A DNA stretch of 64,000 nt from Isoetes taiwanensis. Its lineage: Eukaryota > Streptophyta > Lycopodiopsida > Isoetales > Isoetaceae. Both the position numbers and the translations under genes were made by a program. The stretch is from the NCBI GenBank assembly GCA_021234155.1, contig JAJEKV010000130.1, positions 772,787-836,786 of the forward strand, in the 5' to 3' direction. Shown piece after piece: positions 34,686 through 45,533 of this stretch. Below the pieces are notes generated by a model. That model was not told where the DNA came from. It saw nothing but the letters and a program-made list of their open reading frames with translations, and did no database searches. Each line of letters starts with the position of its first letter. Within the stretch, counting starts at the first letter, position 1.

Positions 34686-37170
34686 TTACAGGCATAACTA
34701 AAGCTCGATATAAATGAAGCCGCATGGACCAGTCCCATAGCTGAATTGTTCTACATTTAGCTTGCATTGCGTATAAAGCTTTCTTTCCACCAACAACTCT
34801 CTTATCTACCGCTGTATTCCATCTATAATTTTCTGTTATCTCAATTCCCAAATATTTATAGCTATGAACATGTTCAATGGGCTTACCTTTAATTTGAAAA
34901 ACATGTTTTTTCCTCGTGCCAAACATCATAATTTTTGTCTTGTCTAGATTGACTGCCATTCCTGCTTGATTGCAAAAGGATGATAGCACCTCTATATGTT
35001 GTTGCAAGCCTTCTGTTGTTCGTGCAAGGAGCACTATGTCATCTGCATATAGAAGAAGCATGATAAGGTATCCTGCGAGCACTACTCCGTCATAGCAATT
35101 TCTGTTAAGCCACCCTTCTACTTCATCAATATAGATGCCAAATAAAGTTGGAGATGCAGGACAACCCTGTTTAACACCAAGATTACTGATTATTTGCTTA
35201 TCACATTTCTTATTCAATGGAGTGCTCAATTCCGCAAGCACTTGCTCATATAACCTTGCTACAGCAAGTTGCAGTCCCTTAGGAACATTAATAGCATCTA
35301 ATCTACCCATAAGTTTTTTTCTGGGTACAGTATCAAATGCCCTTTTCAAGTCTACAAAGCATGCATACATTGCCCTGTTTATTCCCTTAGACTTCTCAAT
35401 GGCTACTCTTATTGTCGCTAGATGGTCTGTAGTGGAGTAACCTGTACGAAAGCCGGCTTGCCCAATAGCTCTGATATCTTGCTCCTCAGCCCATCTAGAT
35501 AACTTATGTTCCACCGCTGTCCCAAAAAGCTTTGCCATAAGATTGCTTATCATGATTGTGCGGTAGTTGCTTGCTTTTGTTTTATCCCCACCTTTATGAA
35601 TAGGGACAATACGACTTAACTGCCATTCCTTCGGGAATCGCAAAGCCATAACTGAGTTAAACAACTCAGTAATCTCATTCACTACTGCATTTCCTGCCCA
35701 TTTTATCATCTCCGCTTTAAGCCCAGCTATGTCTGCAGCCTTACCATTTGCAAGCTTTCTGATGGCCTCTCCTATATCCTCTGATGTAAATATGGGGTCC
35801 AATGTCATGTCTCCTATATCTATAGGCGGCTCATCTGCTTTATATAACAGCTCCTGTGCATAGTTATATAAATCAAAGGCATCTACTTCACTTTTTGCCG
35901 TATATGACGTGTCCAACTGTTTCCAGAAGTCCTTTGGGCAATGTAAGAGCTTATTATAAAGCTCAGTTTGCCGCATTTTCAAAAATATAGTCTTCTTCCT
36001 CTTAAGTAACTTGCGGTATTCTTTTAAGTGCTCTTTCTTTTGCAGTCCCCATAATATCTTAAACTTCCCTCTCGCTATCTGACATTCTTCATCAAACCAA
36101 AGCTTATCTCTTTTTTTCTTTTCCTCTTGTGTAGAGAAAATATCTCTTGCAGTATCTAGCATTATATTTTGCAGATTCTGGCAGCGAAGATGCACATCAC
36201 CAGGTGGATTCCAAGTTTTAAGAGCTTCTGTCATAGCTTGCGCATATATGTCACGCTTAGCATAGTCTAACAACATATTCAATTTGCTGCTTGAGTGGCG
36301 TTTCTGTTTCTGTGTATGAAAATATTGCCTTCCTATTTTCAGCTTAAATAGCAATGCACAATGCTCTGATTCTGGGCATTCTTCCACCATAAAATCACTT
36401 ATCAGCCTCGATGCTGTGTGTACATCTGTCACTACATAGTCTACAACACTGTTTCCATTTGTCATCTTATTTGTAAAAGTATGTGACAGCGGGTATCTCA
36501 TGCATCCATTTAACAGTAGCAAATCAAAACAATTGCATAGCGAAAGTAAATGCTTACCCATTGTGTAAATGTTTGTATCCAGCGAGCGTATCTGCCAATC
36601 CTTGCATGCTATCTCCCATGCCTCCTTCTCACAGATCCATAAAGGATCTTTGCTCTCAGCTACTTGCCATGATGCTTGAAAATTTCCTGTGCGTGCATTA
36701 AAATCTCCTATTAAAATTACTGACCCAAGCTGTGAAAATAGAGCAATGTCTGCGCTTAGATGGACAAATGGATCTTGTTGTGAAAGCCCTTCATGCTTGT
36801 AAATCTTTGAAGCTTGCAATGGCACAAAATAACACAAACATAGGAAAATTGTTCTTGGCTGACTCTTTATTTCCAGCCACATATACTGTAGATGCTCACA
36901 TGTCTTTTTGATACTGATTAAAGGGACAAATTCAGATTTAGCATAGCATGCTAAGCCTCCTTCCCCTCTACCCAATCCTGACGGTCGTTCCTTTGATGTC
37001 ATACTAACTAACTGGAAACCTTTTGGTGTGAGCAGATTCCTCGCTTCGTGTGCCCATGTTTCTACTAAAAGCAACAGATCTATTTTCTCCCAAAGTATTT
37101 CTGCTGTAATTGATTTGATGTCACTAAAACCTCCAATGTTCCACGCACAGATACATAGGGTCTCTAATTC
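34597..37170 (-). pseudogene. LINE ORF2: endonuclease plus reverse transcriptase (copy B)
   Basis: The frame is open for more than 825 codons. Sequence homologous to the endonuclease extends upstream of codon TTG at 37074 to about 37170, where a stop precedes it: AWNIGGF, then VETW, GDFNARTG and SEH mark an APE-type endonuclease. The RT follows with NYRTIMISN, AGFRTGYST, FVDLKRAFDTVP, GVKQGCPASPTLFG and YADDIVLLA. The frame is lost near 34685, where copy B lacks two bases present in copy A. The protein would nick target DNA and copy the LINE RNA there. Apart from this shift it is almost intact, which suggests a fairly young copy. Confidence 0.9.
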
Positions 37171-37264
37171 CTAACTATTCTTTGGAGAGTACTTGCGGTT
37201 TGTCAAGACAGCCACATCTCCTTTCATGAAAGCCCAAAATCCGTCATCACGGTGTTGTTTTACT

Positions 37265-37675
37265 TTAGCCCATTATTTTCATATTGCATTCTCTCTTTTG
37301 CCTTTCTGCCTTCTCATTTAAGAAATTATCAATAATTTCTTCCTGAGGTTCTTGGAATGCCTGTGAATTAGAAACAAATTCCAATATCTGTTTGACATCT
37401 CTGCCTTGCTCTTCTTGTAACATCAAAAGCTTTTGATTTTGTTCTTGCAGCTCTCTATTCTGTGTTTCTAACGTAGCCAGCTTTTCTTTGCTTTCTCTAA
37501 GTTCTTCCAATAAGAATTGGATAAGTTCTGTTTCATAGTTACCTGGATCCTGGTATGTCCAATTGGTGCCCTCAGATGTCTGTGCTACCAGAGGTAGTGC
37601 TTTCAGTGGAGCTTTCAGCGGACGGGGTCTAATAGAGGGGCCCGGATTTGGAACCCGACTAGCTTTTCTATCCAT
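37265..37675 (-). CDS. LINE ORF1, coiled-coil protein (copy B)
   Basis: 136 codons from ATG at 37675. The N-terminal third is basic and Pro-rich (MDRKASRVPNPGPSIRPRP). Residues of about 50-95 form a heptad-like coiled coil (LLEELRESKEKLATLETQ and on). It lies directly upstream of ORF2 with about 90 bp between. ORF1 proteins of LINEs bind element RNA through coiled-coil trimers; that role is inferred from position and coil only, since I see no RRM or zinc knuckle. The copy A counterpart is frameshifted. Confidence 0.65.
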   Translation of the reverse strand: MDRKASRVPNPGPSIRPRPLKAPLKALPLVAQTSEGTNWTYQDPGNYETELIQFLLEELRESKEKLATLETQNRELQEQNQKLLMLQEEQGRDVKQILEFVSNSQAFQEPQEEIIDNFLNEKAERQKRECNMKIMG

Positions 37676-37885
37676 TTGCCCACGATGCTCATGATGGTAC
37701 AGTTCACGATTAGCTTTTCAGGATGCTCACGGTGGTACAGTTCGATATTTAAACCTGGGATGTTCGGGATGCTCACGATGTTACTGACAGTCCGGTCTCA
37801 TGATGGCTTTTTGGTCGGTTAGGTTTTCATAGAGGCGCCTACTTTGATCGCCCAATGATCGCCCCGACTAATAATCCCGTCTTAT

Positions 37886-38484
37886 CCATATAATGGTATA
37901 GACTCGTAGCATCTCACGATGTCTGCCACCCACATAGAACTTATCTGTTGGGGTAAATTAACCACCAGATCCATATTGGAATCTATCCACCAGAATGATC
38001 TAGTTTGAGCCCCCCTAAATCTTTTGATTTTTGAGTCTAGTGTCCAACATATCTCTTTGAAGACAGGGACCATTGATTGTATAATTGTCGTGATGCAGTT
38101 AGCCATATTTGAGAAGATACAGCTGGATGCATTAGTTAGCCACATGTACTTCTTTTTATGGACCTTATATGTTGCCATTAGATAGGGTAACCCTAATTTT
38201 TCATCAATATATCCCTTATCAGATGTTTTCATTTGATATAGGCAAATCAATTTTATTGCTATAGGTGAACTAGGGCAACCATCCTCATCATAGCACATAG
38301 CAAAGTCCGGGCTTTGAACTCTTCTTATTGCCAATCTCCAGATATGATTCTTAGATAAAGAAACTGGAGTATTCTCAGCTTTATCTGCAGCAGAAATATA
38401 TTATTGTTCTTGTGACCACTTTTTCTTCTCGTCACATTCCAAAACGTAGGGTCTTATAGGGATCCTTATCCTTTTTTTTTTGTC
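37886..38484 (-). pseudogene. Penelope-type RT, N-terminal part (copy B, truncated)
   Basis: The 38334-37882 frame carries YKVHKKK and ADIVRCYESIPL, as in copy A. The match with copy A stops at about 38484, so the upstream half of the element is missing. A 20-bp sequence at 38452-38471 is repeated at 38485-38504, exactly at the break. Confidence 0.75.
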
Positions 38485-38640
38485 CTTATAGGGATCCTTA
38501 TCCTTATTTTAATTTTTATGCTATGATACTGATTATGCCATTGTGGGCTTTATGCATAGAACAAATTATGCTATGGTTGTATCTGAATACTAGCATCTGG
38601 AATCTTGAAAGGCTCTTTTGACCTTTTCCATATGGGTCAC

Positions 38641-38976
38641 TTCTAGTTTTCGCCCCGGTCCCGTAAAGCGGGGGCTCTTGCGCTTGGTGAGTAAAGAAGA
38701 CAAAAAATACAGTTTTTGATTCCCACGGAAAGCATGATTTCTTTATATTTAAACAACAAAACCACCAATCAACCCAAAAAACAATCATCAAAATCAAGAT
38801 TTTGTTCTGGAATCAAGATTGGGGTTGATCATCAAAATCTGTCAATCTTGATGTATTTCATGTTTTTTGTCTTCTTTAATCTGTTTTGTCTTATTCACAT
38901 GCGGCTAGTCTGTTTTGGATTATTCACTGCTGGCAGCCCGTTCCGTTTCTTTCGGGACCGGGGGGGTAAACTAGAA
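38641..38976. mobile_element. Possible small TIR element (MITE)
   Basis: TTCTAGTTTTCGCCCCGGTC at 38641 and the reverse-complement-like sequence ending at 38976 form imperfect inverted repeats of about 23 bp around the shared CCGGTCCCG core. No target duplication was found, so the call is tentative. It lies between the end of copy B and the rRNA gene fragment. Confidence 0.4.
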
Positions 38977-38998
38977 ACTAGCCTTCCATATATTGATA

Positions 38999-39906
38999 GA
39001 AGTTATTTTACTTACTCCGTGAGGTGGAGGCGGGGCCCGGCCCCTGCTTCTAGTCTTAAGGTCTGCTATGCGGTCCGATCCAGGCGGAAGACATTGTCGG
39101 GGGGGAGTTTGGCCGGGCGGCACATCCGTTAAAAGATAACGCAGGTGTCCTAAGATGAGCTCAACGAGAACAGAAATCTCGTGTGTGGAACAAAAGGGTA
39201 AAAGCTCATTTGATTTTGATCTTGATGACGGATACAAACCGTGGAAAGCATGGCCTATCGATCCTTTAGTTATCGGAATTTGAAGCTAGAGGTGTCGAGA
39301 AAAGTTACCACGCAGGGGATAAGCGGCTTGTGGCAGCCAAGCGTTCATAGCGGCGTTGCTTTTTGATCCTTCGATGTAGGCTCTTCCTATCATTGTAGGA
39401 AGGAATTCACCAAGTGTTGGATTGTTCACCCACCAATAGGGGAGCGTGAGCTCGGTTTAGGACCGTCGTGAGACAAAGGTTAGTTTTACCGTGACCGATG
39501 CACTTTTGCGCAATAGTAATCCAACTTAGCACGAGGAGGAACCGTTGATTCGCATACTTGGTCATTGCGGCTTGGTTGAAAAGCCGCATGGCCTTGGCTA
39601 CCATCGCGTGGGATTATGGTGAACGCCTCTAAGTCAGAATCCATGCTAGATGCGGCTCTTTACCTCCTCGGTTGTGACCGACTCATCGTTAGGGGTGCCT
39701 TGTGTGCCCCCCGAGAGCCGTGTCGAGGGATGCCTCCTCTCGTCCCCGAAGAGGATGAGGGGGTCGCCTTTGTAGGATAATTCCAAGCGGTAGGGAGATA
39801 GATCCTATGGGGCGACTTAAATTAAGACGGGCATGCTGTCTTGGCGGAAGAGTAGCCTTGCCGCTACGATCCGTTGAGGTTCGGCCTCTTGTCTTTGCGA
39901 TTTGTC
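38999..39906 (+). rRNA. 25S rRNA gene, 3' terminal 0.9 kb (partial)
   Basis: The sequence follows the plant 25S rRNA from the TTATTTTACTTACTCCGTGA segment through well-known conserved blocks (CGGAAGACATTGTC, AGATAACGCAGGTGTCC, GCATGGCCTATCGATCCTTT, TTGGATTGTTCACCCACC, GAACGCCTCTAAGTCAG) to the gene's end near 39906. It carries many small indels and substitutions in places that are invariant in working rRNA, so it is a pseudogene, or a poorly sequenced or assembled copy. The 5' portion of 25S, 5.8S and 18S are absent upstream. Confidence 0.92.
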
Positions 39907-40199
39907 CCTCTCCTCCCTAGGTATGTGGGGAGGGTTACGTCATGGCACTTGGTCATTTCTCCAAGTGCTAGGGAGGGTTGCAAGCCAACACTTCCTCCAA
40001 GCATGGCCGATCAAGTGGAGGAACCCAACACTTGGTCATTTTTTCTCCACCCGGGCTGCGTGGGGAGGGTTACTCGTGGCACTTGGTCATTTTTTCTCCC
40101 AAGTCCTGGGGAGGGTTGCAAGACATTGGCACTTAGAGGTTCCTTCTTCCAAGCCGCTGCCGAGGGGGGATTCCATGGAGCAACCAGACTTGGTGGTGT

Positions 40200-41775
40200 T
40201 GGGTTTGGTTAATTGGCCCCCATGCCGGACTTGGCGGTGTCGTTTGGTTGGCTACGTTGGTTGGCAGCCTTGGTGGTGTTTGGTTTGGTTACTTGGCTCC
40301 CATGCCGGAGTTGGTGGTGTCGTGTGGTTGGCTCCGTTGGTTGGCGGCCCACCCAGCTTGGTGGCGTTTGTGGCTCGGTTAGTTGCTCGCCGTTGTCCGA
40401 CTCGGTGGCGGTTGGCTACCCACCCGGCTCGGTGGCGTTTGGTTCAGTTAGTCTCGACTTGATGGCTACCCATCCGACTTGGCTACCCATCCGACTTGGC
40501 GAGGTCTCGGTGGTGTTTGGCTCGGTGGTGTTCGGTTCGGTTAGTTGGTTGCCCACCCAACTTGGTCGTGTCAGTGTGGTCAGATCGATATGTTTGGCTA
40601 CCCACCCGACTTGGTGGTGTTTGGCTCCCCCACCCGGCTTGGTGGTGGTGGGGCTGCCGAGGCACTTTCGGTGGTCTTTGGTTCGGTTGGTTGGCTGCCC
40701 ACCTGACTTGGTGGCTCTGTCGGTTAGTTTGGCTACCCAACCGACTTGGTGGTGTTTGGCTCCCCTCACGACTTGGTGGGGGTTGGCTCCCACACGACTC
40801 GGTGGTGGTTGGCTACCCATCCGACTTGGTCGGGTCTTTGGCCAGCCGTCGTTGGCTTCCCACCCGACTTGGTTGTGTTTGGCTACCCATCCAACTTGGT
40901 CGGGTTTTGACCCGCCGTCGTTGGCTTCCCACCCGACTTGGTTGTGTTTGGCTGCCCACCCGACTTCGGTGGTGTTTGGTTTGGGTTAGTTGGCTGCCCA
41001 CGGAGCTTGGTGGCTCTGTCGGTTAGTTTGGCTACCCAATCGACTTGGTGGTGTTTGGCTCCCCACACGCGACTTGGTGGTGGTTGGCTGCCCACCCGAC
41101 TTCGGTGGGTATTTTGGTTCGGCTAGTTGGCTGCCCACTTTCGACTTGGTGGCTTTGTCGGTTAGTTTGGCTCCCCACTTGACTTGGTGGTGGTTGGCTG
41201 CCCAACCGGCTTCGGTGGTGTTGTTTGTTGACCAACCACCACCAAATTAGGTGTGGGAACAACACCACCAAGTCGGTTGTGTTTGGTTCGGCTACTTGGC
41301 TGCCCACTTTCGACTTGGTGGCTTTGCCGGTTAGTTTGGCTCCCACTTGACTTGGTGGTGGTTGGCTGCCCACCCACTTCGGTGGTGTTTGGCTGCCCAC
41401 CCCGACTTCGGTGGTGTTTGGTTAGGTTAGTTGGCTGCCCACCCGACTTGGATCGTCCTCCTTGGTCTCTCAACCCACTTGGTGGTGTTTGGCTCCAGCT
41501 AGTCGGCTACCCAACCGACCGGGTGGTCGTGTGCCCACCCACTTCGTGGTGTTTGGTTGGTTAGTTGGCTGCCCACCGACTTGGATCGTCCTCCAACGTC
41601 TCTCAACCCGACTTGGTGGTGTTTGGCTCCGGCTAGTCGGCTACCCAACACGACTTGGTGGTGGTTGGCTCCCCACCGCGACTTCGGTGGTGGTTGGCTA
41701 CCCATCCGACTTGGTCGGGTCTTTGGCTCGCCGTCGTGGGCTTCCCACCCGACTTGGTTGTGTTTGGCTGCCCAC
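40200..41775. repeat. IGS block A: short GT-rich repeats
   Basis: Dozens of degenerate copies of units built on GACTTGGTGGTGTTTGGCT and TTGGCTACCCACCCGA, in units of roughly 20-45 bp and higher-order multiples. Long open frames here on both strands (for example 40213-40989) come from the repeat structure and strand composition. Confidence 0.9.
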
Positions 41776-43330
41776 CTCCTCCTGTACCCCAGCCAATGAC
41801 GGGTGGCCTGACATGTTTGCACAGTCTTTAGTCACGCGTGCCGACCGGTTTCCATGTGGTCTCCTCGCATTTGCCCCCACCGGTCCTCGTTCATGGCGCT
41901 TATGACTGCCGGAGCCACCTTTTGCCCCAAGCCCGAAGTTGATCGGCCTCTCCCCGTGCTGGCAAAGAACGGGACGCCTACCACATTAGCACGGGTGTTG
42001 GATGACATGGGGAGATGGGTACAACGTCGGCGACACGCCCTTTCACCCGTCGGACCCGCATCGGCCACGCAAGGCCGCACGGAGCGGCACTTGGTAGATG
42101 CGGCGGCCTTTATAGCGCCTTTTTCACGGTACGATCGATAGGGGGCGTGCCACATCACTACGGATCTTGGAGACGTTCGATATGGTTTCCATGTCATATC
42201 CCCGCATTTGCCCACGCGAGGATCGGCAAGGCTTCACGGTGCATGACCGCCCGAGCCACCGTTGCCGCCTCAAGCCGAGTTGGCGGCCTCCTCTTCACGC
42301 CATGTCTGATTCGGGCGACGACACATCAGCATGAGTCTTACAAGACATGGGGAGATGGATTTACCACGCCCGCAACATGCCCTTTCTTGCACCCGAACCG
42401 CGATCGATAGCGCAGGGCCGCATGGAGCGGCGCTTTGGTAGATCTTGGCCCTTTTGCGCCTTCTTCCGCATTGTGGCTGATCACGGGCAGCCTGCCACAC
42501 ACCACGCATCTTGGAAGACATTAGGATATGGCTTCATGCCATATCCCCAATATTTCCCCGCCCGGATATCGTTTGCGGTGGATGACCGCCGAACCCGCGA
42601 TTTGCGCCTCAAGCCCGAGTTGGCGGCCACCTCTTGCGCCAAGGCTGATAAGGGGCGGCCTGCCACATCGGCATGGGCCTTCTACAACAAGGAGAGATGG
42701 TTACCACGTCGGCAACGCGCCATTTCACGCGCCAGGCCTGCATTGACCGAGGGCGGGGCGCATGGAGCGGCACTTGGTGGATCGCGGCCTTTATCTGCCT
42801 CTTCTTGCGACCGGCTGATAACGGGCGGCCTTCCACATCCTACAGGTTACGGATGGCATTCGGTATGGTTTCCATGTCATATCCCGCATATGCGCCCAAT
42901 CCGTGTTTGTGGCTCATGTAGAGAGCCATCGTTGCCGCCTCAAGCCCGACTTGGCGGTCTCATCTCGTCAGGGGCCGATAGCAAGGCGGGCTGCCACATC
43001 AGCGATGACCTTTTATGACAAGGGGAGATGGTGGGCATGTCGGCAACACGCAATTCCATCGCTGACGGACCGCCCAGGCCAAGCAAGGCGCACGGGGAGC
43101 ACATGGTGGATGCGGCGGTCTTTCTACTGCCTCTTCGTCTTTGAGGCTGATAGCGGGCGGCCTTCCGGATGACTCACGGCCTTGGAGGACATTGCTCGTC
43201 TGGTTTTTGTCTAGGCTCCCCGCATTTTTCCGCCGCGGCTCCGCTTTTGCGGCATATGACCGCCGGGAGCCAATATTGCCGCCTAAAGCCTAAGTTGGCG
43301 GACATCCTCCCGTGCCACGGCTGATAACGG
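41776..43330. repeat. IGS block B: about 335-bp repeats
   Basis: The marker CACTTGGTAGATGCGGC and variants occur at about 42091, 42434, 42773 and 43102, giving 329-343 bp spacing. Each unit also carries GATGGTTTCCACGTC-like and CTGATAACGGGCGGCC-like blocks. Confidence 0.85.
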
Positions 43331-45230
43331 GGGACTGACACATCAGCACGGGTCTTGGACAGCGTGCCGAGATGGTTTCCACGTCAGCAATGCGCCCTTG
43401 CCCAGCGCCCGGACCGCCCGGTTCTCTAGGCCCGTCAGCGACGATCGGCTGATAACGGGGGTACTAGGCTGATAACGGGGGACTGACACATCAGCACGGG
43501 TCTTGGACAGCGTGCCGAGCTGGTTTCCACGTCCGCAATGCGCCCTTGCCCGCGACGGACTGCCCGGGGCGGCTCTAGACCCGTCGCGCACGCCTCGGGT
43601 GATAACGAGGGTACTTGGCTGATAACGGGGGTATTTGGCTGATAACGGGGGACTGACATGTCAGCACGGGTCTTGGACAGTGTGCCGAGATGGCTTCCAC
43701 ATCAGCAATCGCCCTTGCCAGCGCCGGACGCCCCGGGGCTCTTAGGCCCGCCGGCAACCTTTCTACTGATCGGGGTTTTGGCTGATAACGGGGGGTTGAC
43801 CGTCAGCACGCACCTTGGGACGGGATGCGGTGATGGTTTCCACGCTGCGCGCTCGACCGCCTGGATCAGCCCTTGCCCCGCCCGGGGGTTTTGACCCGTC
43901 GCCGTTGTCGGCTGATATGGGGTATTTGGCTGATAACGGGGGACTGACACATCCAGCACGGGCCTTGGGCGTGCGAGATGGTTTCCACGCCAGCAATGCG
44001 CCCCCCGGCCGGACCGCCCGGGCTCTAGGCCCGGCCCCCGCCCGGATCAGCGGGGTTTTGCTCGATAACGGAGGGGTTGACCGTCAGCATGGGCCTTGGA
44101 CGGCGTGGCTGGTGATGGTTTCCATCAGCCAATGTCGCCCCTGCCACGGGTTCGCGACTTGCCCGCTGATCTAGGCCCGTCGCGCACGCCTCCATGGAAT
44201 AAAATAATGGCTAAGGTTAGCCAAATGGCTATTTTGTAGCAGTTTTGCCAAGAAAAATGGCTAAAGTAAATGGAAAAAACACCCAAAAAAAAAGAAAAAT
44301 TTAGCCCAATTTTTTTGCCGCCCAAGCGAGTTTTTAGGTTGAATAGCCAAATCTTTACCTCTAGAAATATCCATCGAGACATCGATTAGCTAAACCGAAG
44401 ATAGAGTGGGCTTGGAAAAATGAATAGATTAGCCCAAAATTCAACACCAATGTATGTACTAACTTTAAGAAATTTCAAATGGGGTTTATATTTTTCTTTT
44501 CTTTTTTCCACTTTCTTTCTTGTTCCAAGTACAAAGTTGAAGGATTAGAGGAAAAGGACCCTTTTTTTTAGGTTTTTGAACATGTTCATGTATGTTTGTG
44601 TCTTGACTTATGTATTTACAATATATTCAATGTCTTTGCCAAAATGCTTGGATTTTTTTGAATTACTATAGCGTGATGGCTAATATTTGCCTTTCCATTT
44701 TGTGAAAGTTTAGCCAAAAGCAAGAAACTGTCATGGAGAAAAACCATTTAGTTTAGCCATGTGTTAGAAACTTCTAGCCCCAATTTGGAGGTAGTTTAGC
44801 CAAACCTATTTTGGCTACACTAAAATATAGGAATAGTAATTTATTCAATGCACGCCTCGGCTGATAACGGGGGTTTTGGCTGATAACGGGGGGCCTGACA
44901 CGTCATCACGGGTCTTGGATGGCGTGCCGAGATGGTTTCCACGTCAGCAATGCGCCCTTGCCCTCGCCGGTCCCGCGTTTGCCTCGTAGGGGGCGGCCGG
45001 GCAACTCTAGGCCCCGTCGCGCCGCCATGGCTGATAACGGGGGCTTTGGCTGATAACGGGGGACCTGACGCGTCAGCAGAGGCCCTGCGTGACATGTCGG
45101 GACGGCCTGCCACGTCCCCACGACGACTTGGCGCCGCATCGGAAGGCGGATCCCCGTCTAAAGCTGGGCCGTGGCGTCACGGGGGGAGTCACGCCCCGCC
45201 TTGGCGGCGGCGCCCTGGCTGATAACGGGG
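43320..45230. repeat. IGS block C: about 150-bp repeats
   Basis: Units contain GGCTGATAACGGGGG, then CTGACACATCAGCACGGG, CTTGGACAGCGTGCCGAGA and CAGCAATGCGCCCTTGCC. They recur near 43325, 43475, 43635, 43790, 43935, 44070 and, beyond an insertion, 44880 and 45050. Confidence 0.9.
44193..44850. mobile_element. 658-bp TIR element in IGS (hAT-like MITE)
   Basis: An AT-rich block interrupts IGS block C. The ends are CATGGAATAAAATA and the complement of CATTGAATAAATTA. CACGCCTC is present on both sides (44185-44192 and 44851-44858) and once in undisturbed neighbouring units. An 8-bp duplication fits hAT. The interior repeats an AATGGCTAA / TTAGCCA motif and has no coding capacity. Confidence 0.88.
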
Positions 45231-45533
45231 GTGCTGACAATAGGCGCCTATTTGGCGCACGTGGAATGCTCCGATTGGCGGGAGGCTGCCACCTATAAGC
45301 TTCCTTTACTAGATTTGCATAGCCAAGGGCTTATGTACTATGACCTTGTTTTAAATAGAACCTACAGCTCTATCTATTGCTCTAAAAGCAAGCTTTTGTG
45401 ACGAACCACTATTTTATACCTTTAATATCAAGTATTCTGGTGTATTGCTTATGCAATTATGTGGAAGTGTTTGATTTAAGAGCGCATGCTGTAAATGAGA
45501 TGTGTAAAACATTTTGGATAATTTGTTACTAAC

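Larger units (their letters stand above)
33832..37885 (-). mobile_element. LINE (copy B), nearly full length
   Basis: A 4.05-kb non-LTR retrotransposon lies inside the RT gene at the same site as in copy A. From its 5' end (high coordinates) it has a 5'UTR with repeated GATGCTCACGATGGTAC-like motifs (37680-37800), a coiled-coil ORF1, ORF2 with endonuclease, RT and zinc finger, and a 3'UTR. There is no poly(A) tail and no clear target duplication. Clade is uncertain: an APE-type endonuclease LINE, not obviously the common plant L1. Confidence 0.9.
39907..45300 (+). other. rDNA intergenic spacer (IGS), partial
   Basis: It begins at the 25S 3' end and contains three repeat blocks in succession, typical of plant IGS: a GT-rich short-repeat block, a 335-bp repeat block and a 150-bp repeat block. 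No 18S gene or clear Pol I promoter follows, so the spacer is cut off near 45300. I see no 5S gene in it. Confidence 0.8.

Noticed and set aside
40213-41905. Long open frames (up to 258 codons) on both strands of the GT-rich region
   Set aside because: They arise from short repeats in the rDNA spacer, occur in all frames and strands, and have low-complexity Trp/Leu/Val-rich translations.
40200-43330. CRISPR-like repeat arrays
   Set aside because: Repeats are degenerate, of varied length and without unique spacers; plant nuclear rDNA spacer explains them.
39907-45300. Linked 5S rRNA gene in the spacer, as in some early land plants
   Set aside because: None of the conserved 5S blocks were seen.
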